Origin: Physcousia sp045616065
GTDB lineage: Bacteria; Bacteroidota; Bacteroidia; Bacteroidales; Bacteroidaceae
Assembly: GCA_045616065.1 (NCBI GenBank)
Contig: JAZLFZ010000034.1
Coordinates: 49,625 to 113,624, forward strand
Direction of reading: 5' to 3'
Length of the DNA stretch: 64,000 nucleotides
Made by a program: the position numbers and the translations under genes. How positions within the stretch are numbered: position 1 is the stretch's first letter; the number at the start of each line of letters is the position of its first letter. This document shows, one piece after another, positions 16,693 through 25,288 of this stretch. Under the pieces are notes generated by a model. It did not search any database, was not told where the DNA came from, and was given only the letters and a program-made list of their open reading frames with translations.

Positions 16693-17112
16693 ATGGTAGA
16701 TACCATCAAGCATCTGGGTAGGGTGGAGCGCGTGACCAACCATGTTGTGACCGTGCGCATACTACAGGCCTCTGCATGCAGTGGCTGCAGTGCTGCAAAG
16801 CTTTGCCAGTCGAGCGAGACGAAGGAGAAGTATGTGGATATTCGTACACCGAAATTCCAACAGTATGAGGTTGGGCAGGAAGTGATGATAGAAGGGTCTG
16901 TAAAACAGGGACTTCGTGCTACCTTGTGGGCCTATGTGGTACCTCTCGCTCTGGTTGTGCTGGTGCTCGTTATTGCTGTTTGCACTGGTGTGAATGACGC
17001 TTTTGCAGCTTTTTGCTCGCTGGGCGTCCTTGTTGTTTATTATATAATAATGTATATCATGCGCAAGTCCTTCGAGAAGAAATTTGCGTTCCAGATAGTA
17101 AAAACTAACTAA
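16693..17112 (+). CDS. rseC: RseC/MucC family protein (SoxR-reducing system family)
   Basis: A 139-residue inner-membrane protein. The N-terminal cytoplasmic part holds a cysteine cluster SACSGCSAAKLC typical of RseC and is followed by two transmembrane helices (about 75-95 and 100-120, with a GVND link). RseC-family proteins usually sit with rnf/rsx genes and are thought to help assemble or reduce the complex. The start at 16693 was chosen because the upstream in-frame ATG at 16558 lies before and through the tRNA-Gly gene. It begins 50 bp after that tRNA and ends 15 bp before rnfB. Confidence 0.88.
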   Translation: MVDTIKHLGRVERVTNHVVTVRILQASACSGCSAAKLCQSSETKEKYVDIRTPKFQQYEVGQEVMIEGSVKQGLRATLWAYVVPLALVVLVLVIAVCTGVNDAFAAFCSLGVLVVYYIIMYIMRKSFEKKFAFQIVKTN

Positions 17113-17127
17113 AAAATATATTCTAAT

Positions 17128-18030
17128 ATGAGTGAAATTCTGATTGCAGTAATCGTACTTGGCGGCATTGGACTCGTATCAGCAGTGGTACTCTTCATTG
17201 CTTCCAAGAAGTTTGCTGTTCATGAAGATCCACGTATCGCACAGGTTGCCGAGGTGCTTCCTCAGGCTAACTGTGGTGGCTGTGGTTACCCGGGTTGTAG
17301 TGGCTTTGCCAATGCCTGTGTAAAAGCTGCTGATGGTGGTTCTTTGGGTGACTTGAATTGTGCTCCTGGTGGCAAGGCCGTCATGGAACAGGTAGCAGGC
17401 ATCCTGGGTTTGCAGGCTGCTGAGTCGGCACCTAAGGTGGCTGTTGTACGATGCAACGGTACCTGCGAAGCTCGTCCTCACGGCGTGGAGTACAATGGTG
17501 CGCAGAGCTGTCGCATCCAGCAGATGACCGGTATGGGCGAGACCCAGTGCGGTTATGGCTGTTTGGGCGGTGGCGACTGTGTCGAGGCTTGTCTCTTTGG
17601 TGCCATTACGGTTAATCCTGAGACGGGTCTTGCAGAGGTTGATGAGTCCAAGTGTACGGCTTGTGGAGCTTGTGCCAAGGCTTGTCCCCGTGGCATCATC
17701 GAGATTCGCCCTGCCGGTCCCAAGGGTCGTCGCATGGTGGTTCTCTGCAACAACAAGGACAAGGGCGCCATTGCCAACAAGGCATGCAAGGCAGCTTGTA
17801 TCGGTTGTGGTAAGTGTGTGAAGACTTGTGAGAAGTTCGAAGCTATCACGCTCGAGAACAATCTGGCTTGGATTGATCCCGAGAAGTGTAAGATGTGTCG
17901 TAAGTGTGAAGAGGCTTGTCCTAAGGGGGCTATTCATGCTTTCAATTTCCCTCCTCGCAAGCCTAAGACTGAAGAGGCTCCTGCTGCTCCTGTAGCTGAG
18001 ACTCCCAAGGCAGAAGTTAAACAGGATTAA
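17128..18030 (+). CDS. rnfB: Rnf complex subunit B (ferredoxin-type iron-sulfur protein)
   Basis: Electron-entry subunit of the ferredoxin:NAD+ oxidoreductase, receiving electrons from reduced ferredoxin on the cytoplasmic side. 300 residues: an N-terminal membrane anchor (ILIAVIVLGGIGLVSAVVLF), the RnfB-specific cluster site NCGGCGYPGCSGFANAC, then several 4Fe-4S motifs including CTACGACAKACPRG, CIGCGKCVKTCEKF and CKMCRKCEEACPKG. A Pro/Ala/Lys/Glu-rich tail of about 25 residues follows. First of six tightly spaced genes in the order BCDGEA; 17 bp before rnfC. Confidence 0.97.
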   Translation: MSEILIAVIVLGGIGLVSAVVLFIASKKFAVHEDPRIAQVAEVLPQANCGGCGYPGCSGFANACVKAADGGSLGDLNCAPGGKAVMEQVAGILGLQAAESAPKVAVVRCNGTCEARPHGVEYNGAQSCRIQQMTGMGETQCGYGCLGGGDCVEACLFGAITVNPETGLAEVDESKCTACGACAKACPRGIIEIRPAGPKGRRMVVLCNNKDKGAIANKACKAACIGCGKCVKTCEKFEAITLENNLAWIDPEKCKMCRKCEEACPKGAIHAFNFPPRKPKTEEAPAAPVAETPKAEVKQD

Positions 18031-18047
18031 TCGAACAGTAAGCAGAT

Positions 18048-19400
18048 ATGAAGACATTTAAATTAGGCGGTGTTCATCCCGCAGAGAATAAGCTGTCTGC
18101 TGGTAGCCCCATCCGTGAGGCTGCTCTGCCCAAGCAGGCTGTTTTCAGTATGTTCCAGCACATTGGAGCTCCCGCCAAGCCCGTCGTAAAGAAAGGTGAC
18201 GAGGTAAAGGTTGGTACTTTGTTGGGCGAGGCTGGTGGTTTTGTCAGCGCACCCATCTATAGCGCGGTCAGTGGTAAGGTCAGCAAGGTTGACGTGGCAC
18301 TGGATGCCAGTGGCACTCGCCGCATGGCGGTGTATGTGGATGTCGAAGGCGACGAGTGGGAGGAGAGCATCGATCGCTCCACTACGCTTGTCAAGCTGAG
18401 CGAGCGTCCTGACCTGGACAGCAAGACCATCATTGAGAAAGTAAAGAACGCAGGTATCGTAGGTATGGGTGGTGCAACCTTCCCCTGCCACGTTAAGCTT
18501 TGTCCTCCTCCCGGATGCAAGGCCGAGTGCGTCATCATTAACGCAGTAGAGTGTGAGCCTTATCTGACTGCTGATCATCGTCTGATGCTTGAGCATGCCG
18601 ACGAGATTCTGGAAGGTGTGGAGCTCATCATGAAGGCTGTGGACGTAAAGCGTGGCTACGTTGGTATCGAAAACAATAAGCCCGACGCCATCGCCTTGAT
18701 GACTGAGAAGGCTCAGAGCCATCCCAATATTGAGATCGTTCCCCTCAAGGTCAAGTATCCTCAGGGTGGTGAGAAGCAGCTCATCGATGCTGTCATCGGA
18801 CGTCAGGTTCCTGCTCCTCCTGCTATTCCCATCAATGTTGGAGCTGTGGTTCAGAATGTAGGTACTGCATACGCTATCTATCAAGCTGTTATGAAGAACC
18901 GTCCTCTTATCGATCGTGTCATAACAGTTACAGGTAAGAGTGTAAAGAATCCCAGCAACTTGTTGGCTCGTCTGGGTACTCCCTTCCAGCAGCTTATTGA
19001 TGAGTGTGGTGGCTTGCCCGAAGATACGGGTAAGATTATCGGTGGTGGCCCCATGATGGGTAAGGCGCTTATCTCGCTTGAAGTGCCTATGACCAAGGGT
19101 TCCAGCGGTTTGCTTATCATGAATCAGCAGGAGGCTCGTCGTAGCGAGCCCGATCCATGCATCCGTTGTGCCAAGTGCGTTTCGGCTTGTCCCATGGGGC
19201 TTGAGCCTTATCTTCTGGCTCAGGTCAGTGACATGCACGACTGGGATGCGGCTGAGCAGAATGATATCGTAAGCTGCATCGAATGTGGCAGTTGTCAGTT
19301 CACCTGCCCCAGTCATCGTCCTTTGCTCGACAATATTCGTCTGGGCAAGTCGACCGTAATGGGAATCATTCGTAGTCGTGCAGCCGCTGCACAAAAATAA
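18048..19400 (+). CDS. rnfC: Rnf complex subunit C (NADH/FMN-binding)
   Basis: Peripheral subunit that reduces NAD+. 450 residues, beginning with the typical KLGGVHPAENK, then a biotinyl/SLBB-like segment (KKGDEVKVGTLLGEAGGFVSAPI), the flavin/NAD-binding core with GIVGMGGATFPCHVK and NAVECEPYLTADHRLM, and two C-terminal 4Fe-4S motifs CIRCAKCVSACPMG and CIECGSCQFTCPS. It lacks the long Ala/Glu-rich tail of some gammaproteobacterial RnfC proteins. Confidence 0.97.
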   Translation: MKTFKLGGVHPAENKLSAGSPIREAALPKQAVFSMFQHIGAPAKPVVKKGDEVKVGTLLGEAGGFVSAPIYSAVSGKVSKVDVALDASGTRRMAVYVDVEGDEWEESIDRSTTLVKLSERPDLDSKTIIEKVKNAGIVGMGGATFPCHVKLCPPPGCKAECVIINAVECEPYLTADHRLMLEHADEILEGVELIMKAVDVKRGYVGIENNKPDAIALMTEKAQSHPNIEIVPLKVKYPQGGEKQLIDAVIGRQVPAPPAIPINVGAVVQNVGTAYAIYQAVMKNRPLIDRVITVTGKSVKNPSNLLARLGTPFQQLIDECGGLPEDTGKIIGGGPMMGKALISLEVPMTKGSSGLLIMNQQEARRSEPDPCIRCAKCVSACPMGLEPYLLAQVSDMHDWDAAEQNDIVSCIECGSCQFTCPSHRPLLDNIRLGKSTVMGIIRSRAAAAQK

Positions 19401-19437
19401 TAAATAAAAAGTAAATCGTCAAATATCGAATTTTACG

Positions 19438-20421
19438 ATGAGTAAACTAATTATATCACTTTCACCTCATGTTCACGGTGGCGACTCCGTGCAAAAGAAC
19501 ATGTATGGTGTTTGCATAGCCTTGCTTCCCGCCTTGCTGGCCAGCCTTTGGTTCTTTGGCTTGGGTGCCGCTATTGTGCTTGCAACCTCAATTCTTTCAT
19601 GTGTGCTTTTTGAGTGGGCTATTGCCAAGTTCCTGCTCAAGAGTAGCCGTTGCACTATTTGTGATGGTAGTGCTGTGCTCACTGGTCTTTTGCTCGGCTT
19701 CAACTTGCCCAGCAACCTTCCTCTTTGGATTATCATTATTGGTGCACTTGTTGCCATTGGTGTAGGTAAGATGACTTTCGGCGGATTGGGCTGCAATCCC
19801 TTCAATCCTGCTCTTGTGGGTCGTGTCTTCCTGCTTATCTCTTTCCCTGTTCAGATGACGAGTTGGCCAGTTCCCGGTCAGATGACCGAACTGGGTGCCG
19901 ATGCGGTGACGGGAGCTACTCCTCTTGCTCTTATTCAGGCTGGTCAGATTGATCAGTTGCCTGGCAGTGCAGATTTGCTTTTTGGTCAGGTTGGTGGCTC
20001 GTTGGGTGAGGTTAGTGCCATTGCCCTCTTGCTTGGCTTGGCGTTCATGCTGTGGCGCAAGATCATTACCTGGCATATTCCTGTCAGCATTCTGGGTACC
20101 GTTGCTTTCTTTACGGGCATCCTTTACTTGATTGATCCTGTACATTTTGTTAATCCTCTTGCTCATCTTCTGGCTGGTGGTTTGATCTTGGGTGCGTGCT
20201 ATATGGCAACTGACTATGTAACATCGCCCATGACTCATAAGGGACAGATCATCTATGGTTTTTGCATCGGTTTCCTCACTGTTGTCATTCGTCTGTGGGG
20301 TGCCTATCCCGAAGGTATGTCTTTCGCCATTCTTATTATGAATGCGTTTACACCTCTTATTAATATGTATTGCAAACCCAAGCGTTTTGGCGAAGTGGTT
20401 AGAAAGGAGGCTGCAAAATGA
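19438..20421 (+). CDS. rnfD: Rnf complex subunit D (membrane, covalent FMN)
   Basis: A 327-residue integral membrane subunit of the NqrB/RnfD family with about nine hydrophobic segments. The covalent FMN-threonine motif TGATPLAL is present (Thr161). It helps couple electron transfer to ion movement. The stop overlaps the rnfG start (ATGA), and its last codons carry a strong Shine-Dalgarno-like AAGGAGG (20404-20410) for rnfG, unusual in this phylum. Confidence 0.97.
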   Translation: MSKLIISLSPHVHGGDSVQKNMYGVCIALLPALLASLWFFGLGAAIVLATSILSCVLFEWAIAKFLLKSSRCTICDGSAVLTGLLLGFNLPSNLPLWIIIIGALVAIGVGKMTFGGLGCNPFNPALVGRVFLLISFPVQMTSWPVPGQMTELGADAVTGATPLALIQAGQIDQLPGSADLLFGQVGGSLGEVSAIALLLGLAFMLWRKIITWHIPVSILGTVAFFTGILYLIDPVHFVNPLAHLLAGGLILGACYMATDYVTSPMTHKGQIIYGFCIGFLTVVIRLWGAYPEGMSFAILIMNAFTPLINMYCKPKRFGEVVRKEAAK

Positions 20422-21050
20422 AAAAGCTGCAATCTACATGGTATAACATGGCTATAGTGCTTACGCTCATTGCCATAATCGCTGGTGCTGCCCTGGCTTA
20501 TGTGAACAGTGTTACTGCAACTGTCATTGCCGAGATTAATCAGCAGAATGAGGATCAGGCCAAGAAGGATGTGCTGTGCACCGACGAGATACAGATTGTT
20601 AACGAAGCTACTTTCAATATAGATGGAAAGGACTTTGTGGTTTACAATGCTGGTGAGAAGGGATGTGCAGTAAAAGCTGTCGACCCAAAGAATGCAAGTT
20701 TTGGTGGCGACCTCACTATAATGGTGGGATTTGATCCCGACGGCAACATTCTTGGCTATAAAGTTTTGAAGACTAACGAGACTCCTGGTCTTGGTGCCAA
20801 GGCCGACGAGTGGTTCAAGAACAAGGACAATCAAGGGGCTTGTATCCTTGGCAAAAATCCTGGTAACGGTGCACTGGCTGTCTCTAAGGATGGCGGTGAA
20901 GTGGATGCTATCACTGCAAGTACCATCACCTCTCGTTCTTTCCTTCGTGCAGTAAATGCAGCGTATGATGCCTATCGTCAGTCGCTTGGACGTGGTCCCA
21001 TGCCCAAGACTGATGCAGAAACCGGTGCTTCACAACAGAATAATAATTAA
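20418..21050 (+). CDS. rnfG: Rnf complex subunit G (periplasmic, covalent FMN)
   Basis: A 210-residue subunit with one N-terminal transmembrane helix (MAIVLTLIAIIAGAALAYV) and an FMN-binding domain facing the periplasm. The FMN attachment motif reads DAITASTITSRS, with Thr169 at the acceptor position; GAT is changed to AST here, a tolerated variation. Start fixed by the ATGA overlap with rnfD and the AAGGAGG seven bases upstream. Confidence 0.95.
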   Translation: MKKLQSTWYNMAIVLTLIAIIAGAALAYVNSVTATVIAEINQQNEDQAKKDVLCTDEIQIVNEATFNIDGKDFVVYNAGEKGCAVKAVDPKNASFGGDLTIMVGFDPDGNILGYKVLKTNETPGLGAKADEWFKNKDNQGACILGKNPGNGALAVSKDGGEVDAITASTITSRSFLRAVNAAYDAYRQSLGRGPMPKTDAETGASQQNNN

Positions 21051-21066
21051 ATAAGGAGATAAAGAT

Positions 21067-21648
21067 ATGAACTACTTGAAAGTTTTGATTAACGGTATCG
21101 TCAAGGAGAATCCTACCTTTGTACTCCTCCTTGGTATGTGTCCTACGCTGGGAACCACCAGTAGCGCACTCAACGGTATGTCAATGGGTCTTGCCACGAT
21201 GGCCGTACTCATTTTCAGTAACCTGATTATTTCTCTCATCAAGAAACTCATCCCCGACATGGTGCGTATTCCCGCCTTTATCGTGGTAATTGCTTCTTTG
21301 GTGACTATATTGCAGATGCTTATCAAGGCTTATGCCCCTGAGATTGACAAGAGTCTTGGTCTTTTCATTCCTCTTATTGTCGTTAACTGTATCATCCTTG
21401 GACGTGCCGAAGCCTTTGCTGCTAAGAACAATCCAGTGGCAAGTGTTTTCGACGGTATCGGAATGGGCCTCGGTTTTACCATTGCACTCACCTTGCTCGG
21501 AGGTGTTCGCGAGATTCTTGGTACGGGTCATGTGTTTGGTATGGAACTCTTCAGCGACAGCTACGGTGCGCTTGTTTTTGTACTGGCTCCTGGTGCATTC
21601 ATTGCTTTGGGTTATCTGATTGCGATTGTTAACAAGATCAAGGGTTAG
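21067..21648 (+). CDS. rnfE: Rnf complex subunit E (membrane)
   Basis: A 193-residue NqrD/RnfE-family membrane protein with about six transmembrane segments. It shows the family's conserved N-terminal NPTFVLLLGMCPTLGTTSSA, which contains a cysteine of the RnfA/E intramembrane iron-sulfur site, and later VNCIILGRAEAFA. Preceded by AAGGAG (21053-21058), eight bases before the ATG. Confidence 0.95.
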   Translation: MNYLKVLINGIVKENPTFVLLLGMCPTLGTTSSALNGMSMGLATMAVLIFSNLIISLIKKLIPDMVRIPAFIVVIASLVTILQMLIKAYAPEIDKSLGLFIPLIVVNCIILGRAEAFAAKNNPVASVFDGIGMGLGFTIALTLLGGVREILGTGHVFGMELFSDSYGALVFVLAPGAFIALGYLIAIVNKIKG

Positions 21649-21717
21649 TTATTTTGAAACATTTGTTTAATACTACATTCATAATTACTGATTCTTCATT
21701 CTTAATATTGTAAGATT

Positions 21718-22341
21718 ATGGCATACATTTTAATATTTATAACGGCAATCTTCGTTAACAATGTTGTGTTGTCTCAGTTCCTTGGTATCTGCCCCTTCCT
21801 GGGTGTCAGTAAAAAGGTGGAGACTGCATCGGGTATGGCTGCAGCCGTAGCTTTTGTGTTGGTTATTGCAACTATTGTTACCTACCTTATTCAGGTTTAT
21901 CTGCTCGATGCGTTCGATCTTGGCTATCTGCAAACCATAGCCTTCATTCTTGTCATTGCTGCCCTCGTGCAGATGGTAGAGATTGTGTTGAAGAAGGTTA
22001 GTCCTAGTCTGTATCAGGCACTTGGAGTCTTCCTGCCCCTGATTACCACGAACTGCTGTATCCTTGGCGTCACCATACAGGTCGCCAGTGGAACCTATGC
22101 TGCGCCTGGCCTTGAGTACAACTTGCTGACAGGTGTGGTATATGCGTTGTGCACTGCGCTAGGTTTTGGTCTTGCACTCGTTGTTTTTGCCGGACTTCGT
22201 GAGCAACTTGCCCGTGTGGCAGTTCCTAAGGGCGTACAGGGAATGAGTATTGCTCTCATTACCGCAGGCCTTCTGGCAATGTCTTTTATGGGATTTAGTG
22301 GTGTTAATAACGGTCTTCAAAAACTGTTTGGCATTGAATAA
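21718..22341 (+). CDS. rnfA: Rnf complex subunit A (membrane)
   Basis: A 207-residue NqrE/RnfA-family membrane protein, pseudo-symmetric partner of RnfE. Conserved segments NNVVLSQFLGICPFLGVS and LITTNCCILGV carry the paired cysteines expected to ligate the intramembrane 2Fe-2S centre. It is separated from rnfE by 69 AT-rich bases without a promoter match and is the last gene of the operon; a long palindrome follows 25 bp after its stop. Confidence 0.96.
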   Translation: MAYILIFITAIFVNNVVLSQFLGICPFLGVSKKVETASGMAAAVAFVLVIATIVTYLIQVYLLDAFDLGYLQTIAFILVIAALVQMVEIVLKKVSPSLYQALGVFLPLITTNCCILGVTIQVASGTYAAPGLEYNLLTGVVYALCTALGFGLALVVFAGLREQLARVAVPKGVQGMSIALITAGLLAMSFMGFSGVNNGLQKLFGIE

Positions 22342-22366
22342 ATAAAAAAAAGATGTTAAATTAGAA

Positions 22367-22413
22367 AAAAGTAGCCAAATAATTTGTTTGTTTCAGATTA
22401 TTTGGCTACTTTT
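22367..22413 (+). terminator. Terminator of rnf operon overlapping the galE promoter
   Basis: A perfect 16-bp inverted repeat (22367-22382 with 22398-22413, 15-nt loop) ends in TTTT. The loop and right arm contain the -33 and most of the -7 element of the galE promoter. It could act as terminator, operator or both. Confidence 0.7.
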
Positions 22414-22414
22414 G
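22383..22414 (+). promoter_or_regulatory. sigma-ABfr-type promoter of galE
   Basis: TTTG (22383-22386), 20 bp, TACTTTTG (22407-22414). The predicted leader before galE is about 107 nt. Confidence 0.75.
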
Positions 22415-22525
22415 CATTGTAATAACAAACGCAAGGTATACGGAAATTAATACTTTGATGATTTGAATATATAAATTAGGCTTTACCAAAGAAAATTAAA
22501 CTGACCATATTAATAATTAAATATT

Positions 22526-23563
22526 ATGAAAGAAACAATACTGGTAACCGGCGGTACCGGCTTCATCGGATCACATACTACTGTAGAACTGCAGAATGCA
22601 GGTTATAATGTGGTTATTGTCGATAATCTTTCAAATTCATCTGTTGATGTACTTGATGGAATCGAGAAGATTACTGGTATTCGTCCTGCTTTCGAACAAA
22701 TAGACTTGCGTGACTTCGATGCTACGGAAGCTGTTTTCAAGAAGTATCCGGGCATCAAGGGTATTATTCACTTTGCCGCCAGCAAGGCTGTAGGTGAAAG
22801 TGTTGAGAAGCCTCTTCTCTACTATCGCAACAACATCATTAGCTTGGTCAATCTGCTTGAGCTCATGCCCAAGTATGAAGTTAAGGGTATTATCTTCTCA
22901 TCAAGTTGTACCGTCTATGGTCAGCCCACTGCCGAGAATCTTCCTGTAACAGAACAGGCTCCTATCCAGAAGGCTTTGTCGCCCTATGGTAACACCAAGC
23001 AGATCAACGAAGAGATAATCCAGGATTACATCCATTCTGGAGCCAATATCAAGAGTATCATTCTTCGTTATTTCAATCCCATCGGAGCACATCCAACAGC
23101 ATTTATTGGCGAGTTGCCCAATGGAGTTCCTATGAACCTGATTCCTTTCGTTACGCAGACTGCAATTGGCATCCGTAAGGAGCTGAAGATCTTCGGTAAC
23201 GATTACAATACCCCTGATGGTACTTGCATCCGCGATTATATCTATGTTGTGGATCTCGCCAAGGCTCATGTCAAGGCTATGGAGCGCGTTCTTGAGAAAG
23301 AAACTGATCCCGTTGAAGTATTCAATATTGGTACTGGCACAGGTCTGTCTACTCTCGAGGTTATCCAGGGTTTTGAGAAGGCTACTGGTGTTAAGCTTCC
23401 TTGGAGCTATGCTCCTCGACGCGAGGGAGATATCGAAAAGGTTTGGGGAAATGTTGACAAGGCCAATAATGTACTTGGCTGGAAAGCAGATACTCCTGTC
23501 GAAGATGTTCTTGCCTCTGCTTGGAAGTGGCAATGTGCGCTTCGTGAGCGTGGCATCATGTAA
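22526..23563 (+). CDS. galE: UDP-glucose 4-epimerase
   Basis: Interconverts UDP-glucose and UDP-galactose for galactose use and surface glycans. 345 residues of the extended SDR family: NAD-binding TGGTGFIGSH (residues 8-17), active-site Ser in FSSSCTVYG (125-127) and Y154/K158 in SPYGNTK. The C-terminal part has the GalE-type RYFNPIGAHP, GTCIRDYIYVVDLAKAH and FNIGTGTGLSTLEV. Monocistronic: its own promoter upstream and an intrinsic terminator downstream. Confidence 0.96.
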   Translation: MKETILVTGGTGFIGSHTTVELQNAGYNVVIVDNLSNSSVDVLDGIEKITGIRPAFEQIDLRDFDATEAVFKKYPGIKGIIHFAASKAVGESVEKPLLYYRNNIISLVNLLELMPKYEVKGIIFSSSCTVYGQPTAENLPVTEQAPIQKALSPYGNTKQINEEIIQDYIHSGANIKSIILRYFNPIGAHPTAFIGELPNGVPMNLIPFVTQTAIGIRKELKIFGNDYNTPDGTCIRDYIYVVDLAKAHVKAMERVLEKETDPVEVFNIGTGTGLSTLEVIQGFEKATGVKLPWSYAPRREGDIEKVWGNVDKANNVLGWKADTPVEDVLASAWKWQCALRERGIM

Positions 23564-23714
23564 TGTGTTTCATTAGTTAAGCATTAAAAAAAGAAAGTTT
23601 TTGTTATCCTGATATTTTCGAAATTTAGTGGATGAGATAATTGAATGTGAATTTAGCTATCTTATAGCTTATAAGCACCACTAATAATCGTGTTTTATTT
23701 TGTGTTTGTGTTTT

Positions 23715-23749
23715 GTGCCCCTCCGACGTGAGTCGTGGGGGCACTTTTT
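23715..23749 (+). terminator. Intrinsic terminator after galE
   Basis: GTGCCCC (23715-23721) pairs with GGGGCAC (23738-23744), with an inner CGAC/GTCG stem, and is followed by five T residues. Confidence 0.85.
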
Positions 23750-23820
23750 ATTATATTTATTGATTACTTATTTTTTAAAATTGGAATTCCTGTGGATTTA
23801 GTTGAATTTGAGAGGACTTT

Positions 23821-23894
23821 TCATTTTGAAGGGCTTTTGCCCGACGACAAAAGCCCTTCAGAATGACAACCCTGTGCCCAAATGCATATTGATC
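23821..23894 (-). repeat. Dispersed palindromic intergenic element, copy A
   Basis: Contains a perfect 13-bp inverted repeat TGAAGGGCTTTTG (23827-23839 with 23848-23860), extended by five more matched bases per arm. On the minus strand it starts ATCAATATGCATTTGGGCACAG and continues GGTTGTCATTCTGA, matching the left ends of copies B-D elsewhere in this window. It lies between the galE and MBL-hydrolase stops. Confidence 0.7.
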
Positions 23895-23905
23895 CCAAAA
23901 TTTTC

Positions 23906-24541
23906 TTACAGGTACATATTGTGTACTTTCTCGTAACCAATCGTTGTGTGACCACCATGTCCCGGGTACACGACGGTCTCGTCAGGTAAACTGAACAGTC
24001 TCTCTCGTATAGAGCTTATTTCCATGCTCATGCTTCCACCTGGAAAATCCGTTCGACCGATGCTGCATTGAAACAGCGTATCACCACTAAACAGGACACT
24101 TTCCTCCTCCACGTAAAAGCAAAGCCCACCCGGCGTGTGCCCCGGTGTGTGTATCACTTCTATCTCTTTGTCTCCAAGTTTGAGTTTTTGCCCATCGCGC
24201 AAGTACTCCTCAACTTTTGGTAACTCAACATACATGCTCTGTCCCATAAACGCAGTCGTCATGCTTGGTACGTGGTTGTATGTTTGTTGGTCAGCTATAT
24301 GGCATAGTGGTGACAAACCAAAATCTTCTTTCACGAAATGCAGTCCGAAAACGTGGTCAAAATGCATGTGCGTTTGAAGAGCATAGCGCAATATGATTTC
24401 CTTCTCTTCCAGATAACGTTTTATCGCGAGCCAATCTTTACGTTCGAAAGCACCACAATCAATAATGGCCCCTTCCTTGCCCACACTCAGTATGTAGCAG
24501 TTCTCTCCAATAGGATTAACGACAAAAGACTTTATTTCCAT
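23906..24541 (-). CDS. MBL-fold metallo-hydrolase (glyoxalase II-like)
   Basis: A 211-residue cytosolic metallo-beta-lactamase-fold hydrolase. The metal-binding motif is THMHFDH (H58, H60, D62, H63); further ligands lie in HTPGHTPGG, SGDTLF and PGHGGHT. Size and motifs match the small hydroxyacylglutathione-hydrolase-like group common in anaerobes, which probably act on thioesters; the natural substrate is unknown. It lies 61 bp downstream of rsmG on the same strand and may be co-transcribed with it. Confidence 0.92.
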   Translation of the reverse strand: MEIKSFVVNPIGENCYILSVGKEGAIIDCGAFERKDWLAIKRYLEEKEIILRYALQTHMHFDHVFGLHFVKEDFGLSPLCHIADQQTYNHVPSMTTAFMGQSMYVELPKVEEYLRDGQKLKLGDKEIEVIHTPGHTPGGLCFYVEEESVLFSGDTLFQCSIGRTDFPGGSMSMEISSIRERLFSLPDETVVYPGHGGHTTIGYEKVHNMYL

Positions 24542-24602
24542 CTTCTAAAGTTTGTTTTGATGACCGACAAATTGTTCTTGAACAGAACGTAAATTCATTC
24601 TC

Positions 24603-25241
24603 TTACAAATGAGTGTAAACCACGCGCTTTGTGCTGAAAAATTCCTCTTCGAAATAATCAGAAAGCATTGTTATCTCGCTCACGTTTTTAACGGGCAATA
24701 CCTCCTTGTCCAGTTCTCCGCCTTTCAGACAGATCAATCCGTTAGGTAGTCCGTTTTGCTGTTTGGATGAAATGTTCTTGCGAACCAGTTTCACCAAATC
24801 TATAAGCGGCATGACAGCCCTTGAAACGACGAAGTCAAACTTCTCCTTGACCTCCTCAGCACGGCACCATCGCGTCTCCACGTTCTTTAGTCCAATGGCT
24901 TGTATAACCTCTTGGCATACTGTTAGTTTCTTGCGAACGCTGTCCACCAGCAGGAACTTCGTTTCCGGAAACATTATCGCCAAAGGAATACCGGGAAATC
25001 CACCGCCTGTGCCCAGGTCCATGATCTTTGTGCCAGGTGTGAAACGAATAATCTCCGCGATGCCCAAAGAGTGCAGTACGTGATGCTCGTAGAGATTGTC
25101 AATGTCTTTGCGAGAGATGACGTTTATCTTGCTGTTCCAGTCATGGTACACCGCATCCAATGCTTCAAACTGTAGCTTTTGTTCTGCTGTCAGATTTGGG
25201 AAATATTTGTAGATTATGTCTACGTTCATATTATTTTCCAT
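24603..25241 (-). CDS. rsmG: 16S rRNA (guanine-527-N7)-methyltransferase
   Basis: Methylates G527 of 16S rRNA using SAM. 212 residues of the RsmG/GidB family: YHDWNSKINVISRKDIDNLY near the N-terminus, LHSLGIAEI, SAM motif I IMDLGTGGGFPGIPLA and FLLVDSVRKK, and VVSRAVMPL. It begins 47 bp after the NhaC gene stop on the same strand; no promoter match is seen between them. Confidence 0.95.
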   Translation of the reverse strand: MENNMNVDIIYKYFPNLTAEQKLQFEALDAVYHDWNSKINVISRKDIDNLYEHHVLHSLGIAEIIRFTPGTKIMDLGTGGGFPGIPLAIMFPETKFLLVDSVRKKLTVCQEVIQAIGLKNVETRWCRAEEVKEKFDFVVSRAVMPLIDLVKLVRKNISSKQQNGLPNGLICLKGGELDKEVLPVKNVSEITMLSDYFEEEFFSTKRVVYTHL

Positions 25242-25288
25242 ATAGCTTTCTAAATATTCGTTACGATTTCTTGTTGATGTAAAAATGC

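Noticed and set aside
18063..19394. 443-codon open frame antisense to rnfC, and similar ones opposite rnfB, ileS, lon and glnS
   Set aside because: Shadow frames of well-identified genes; no recognisable protein features.
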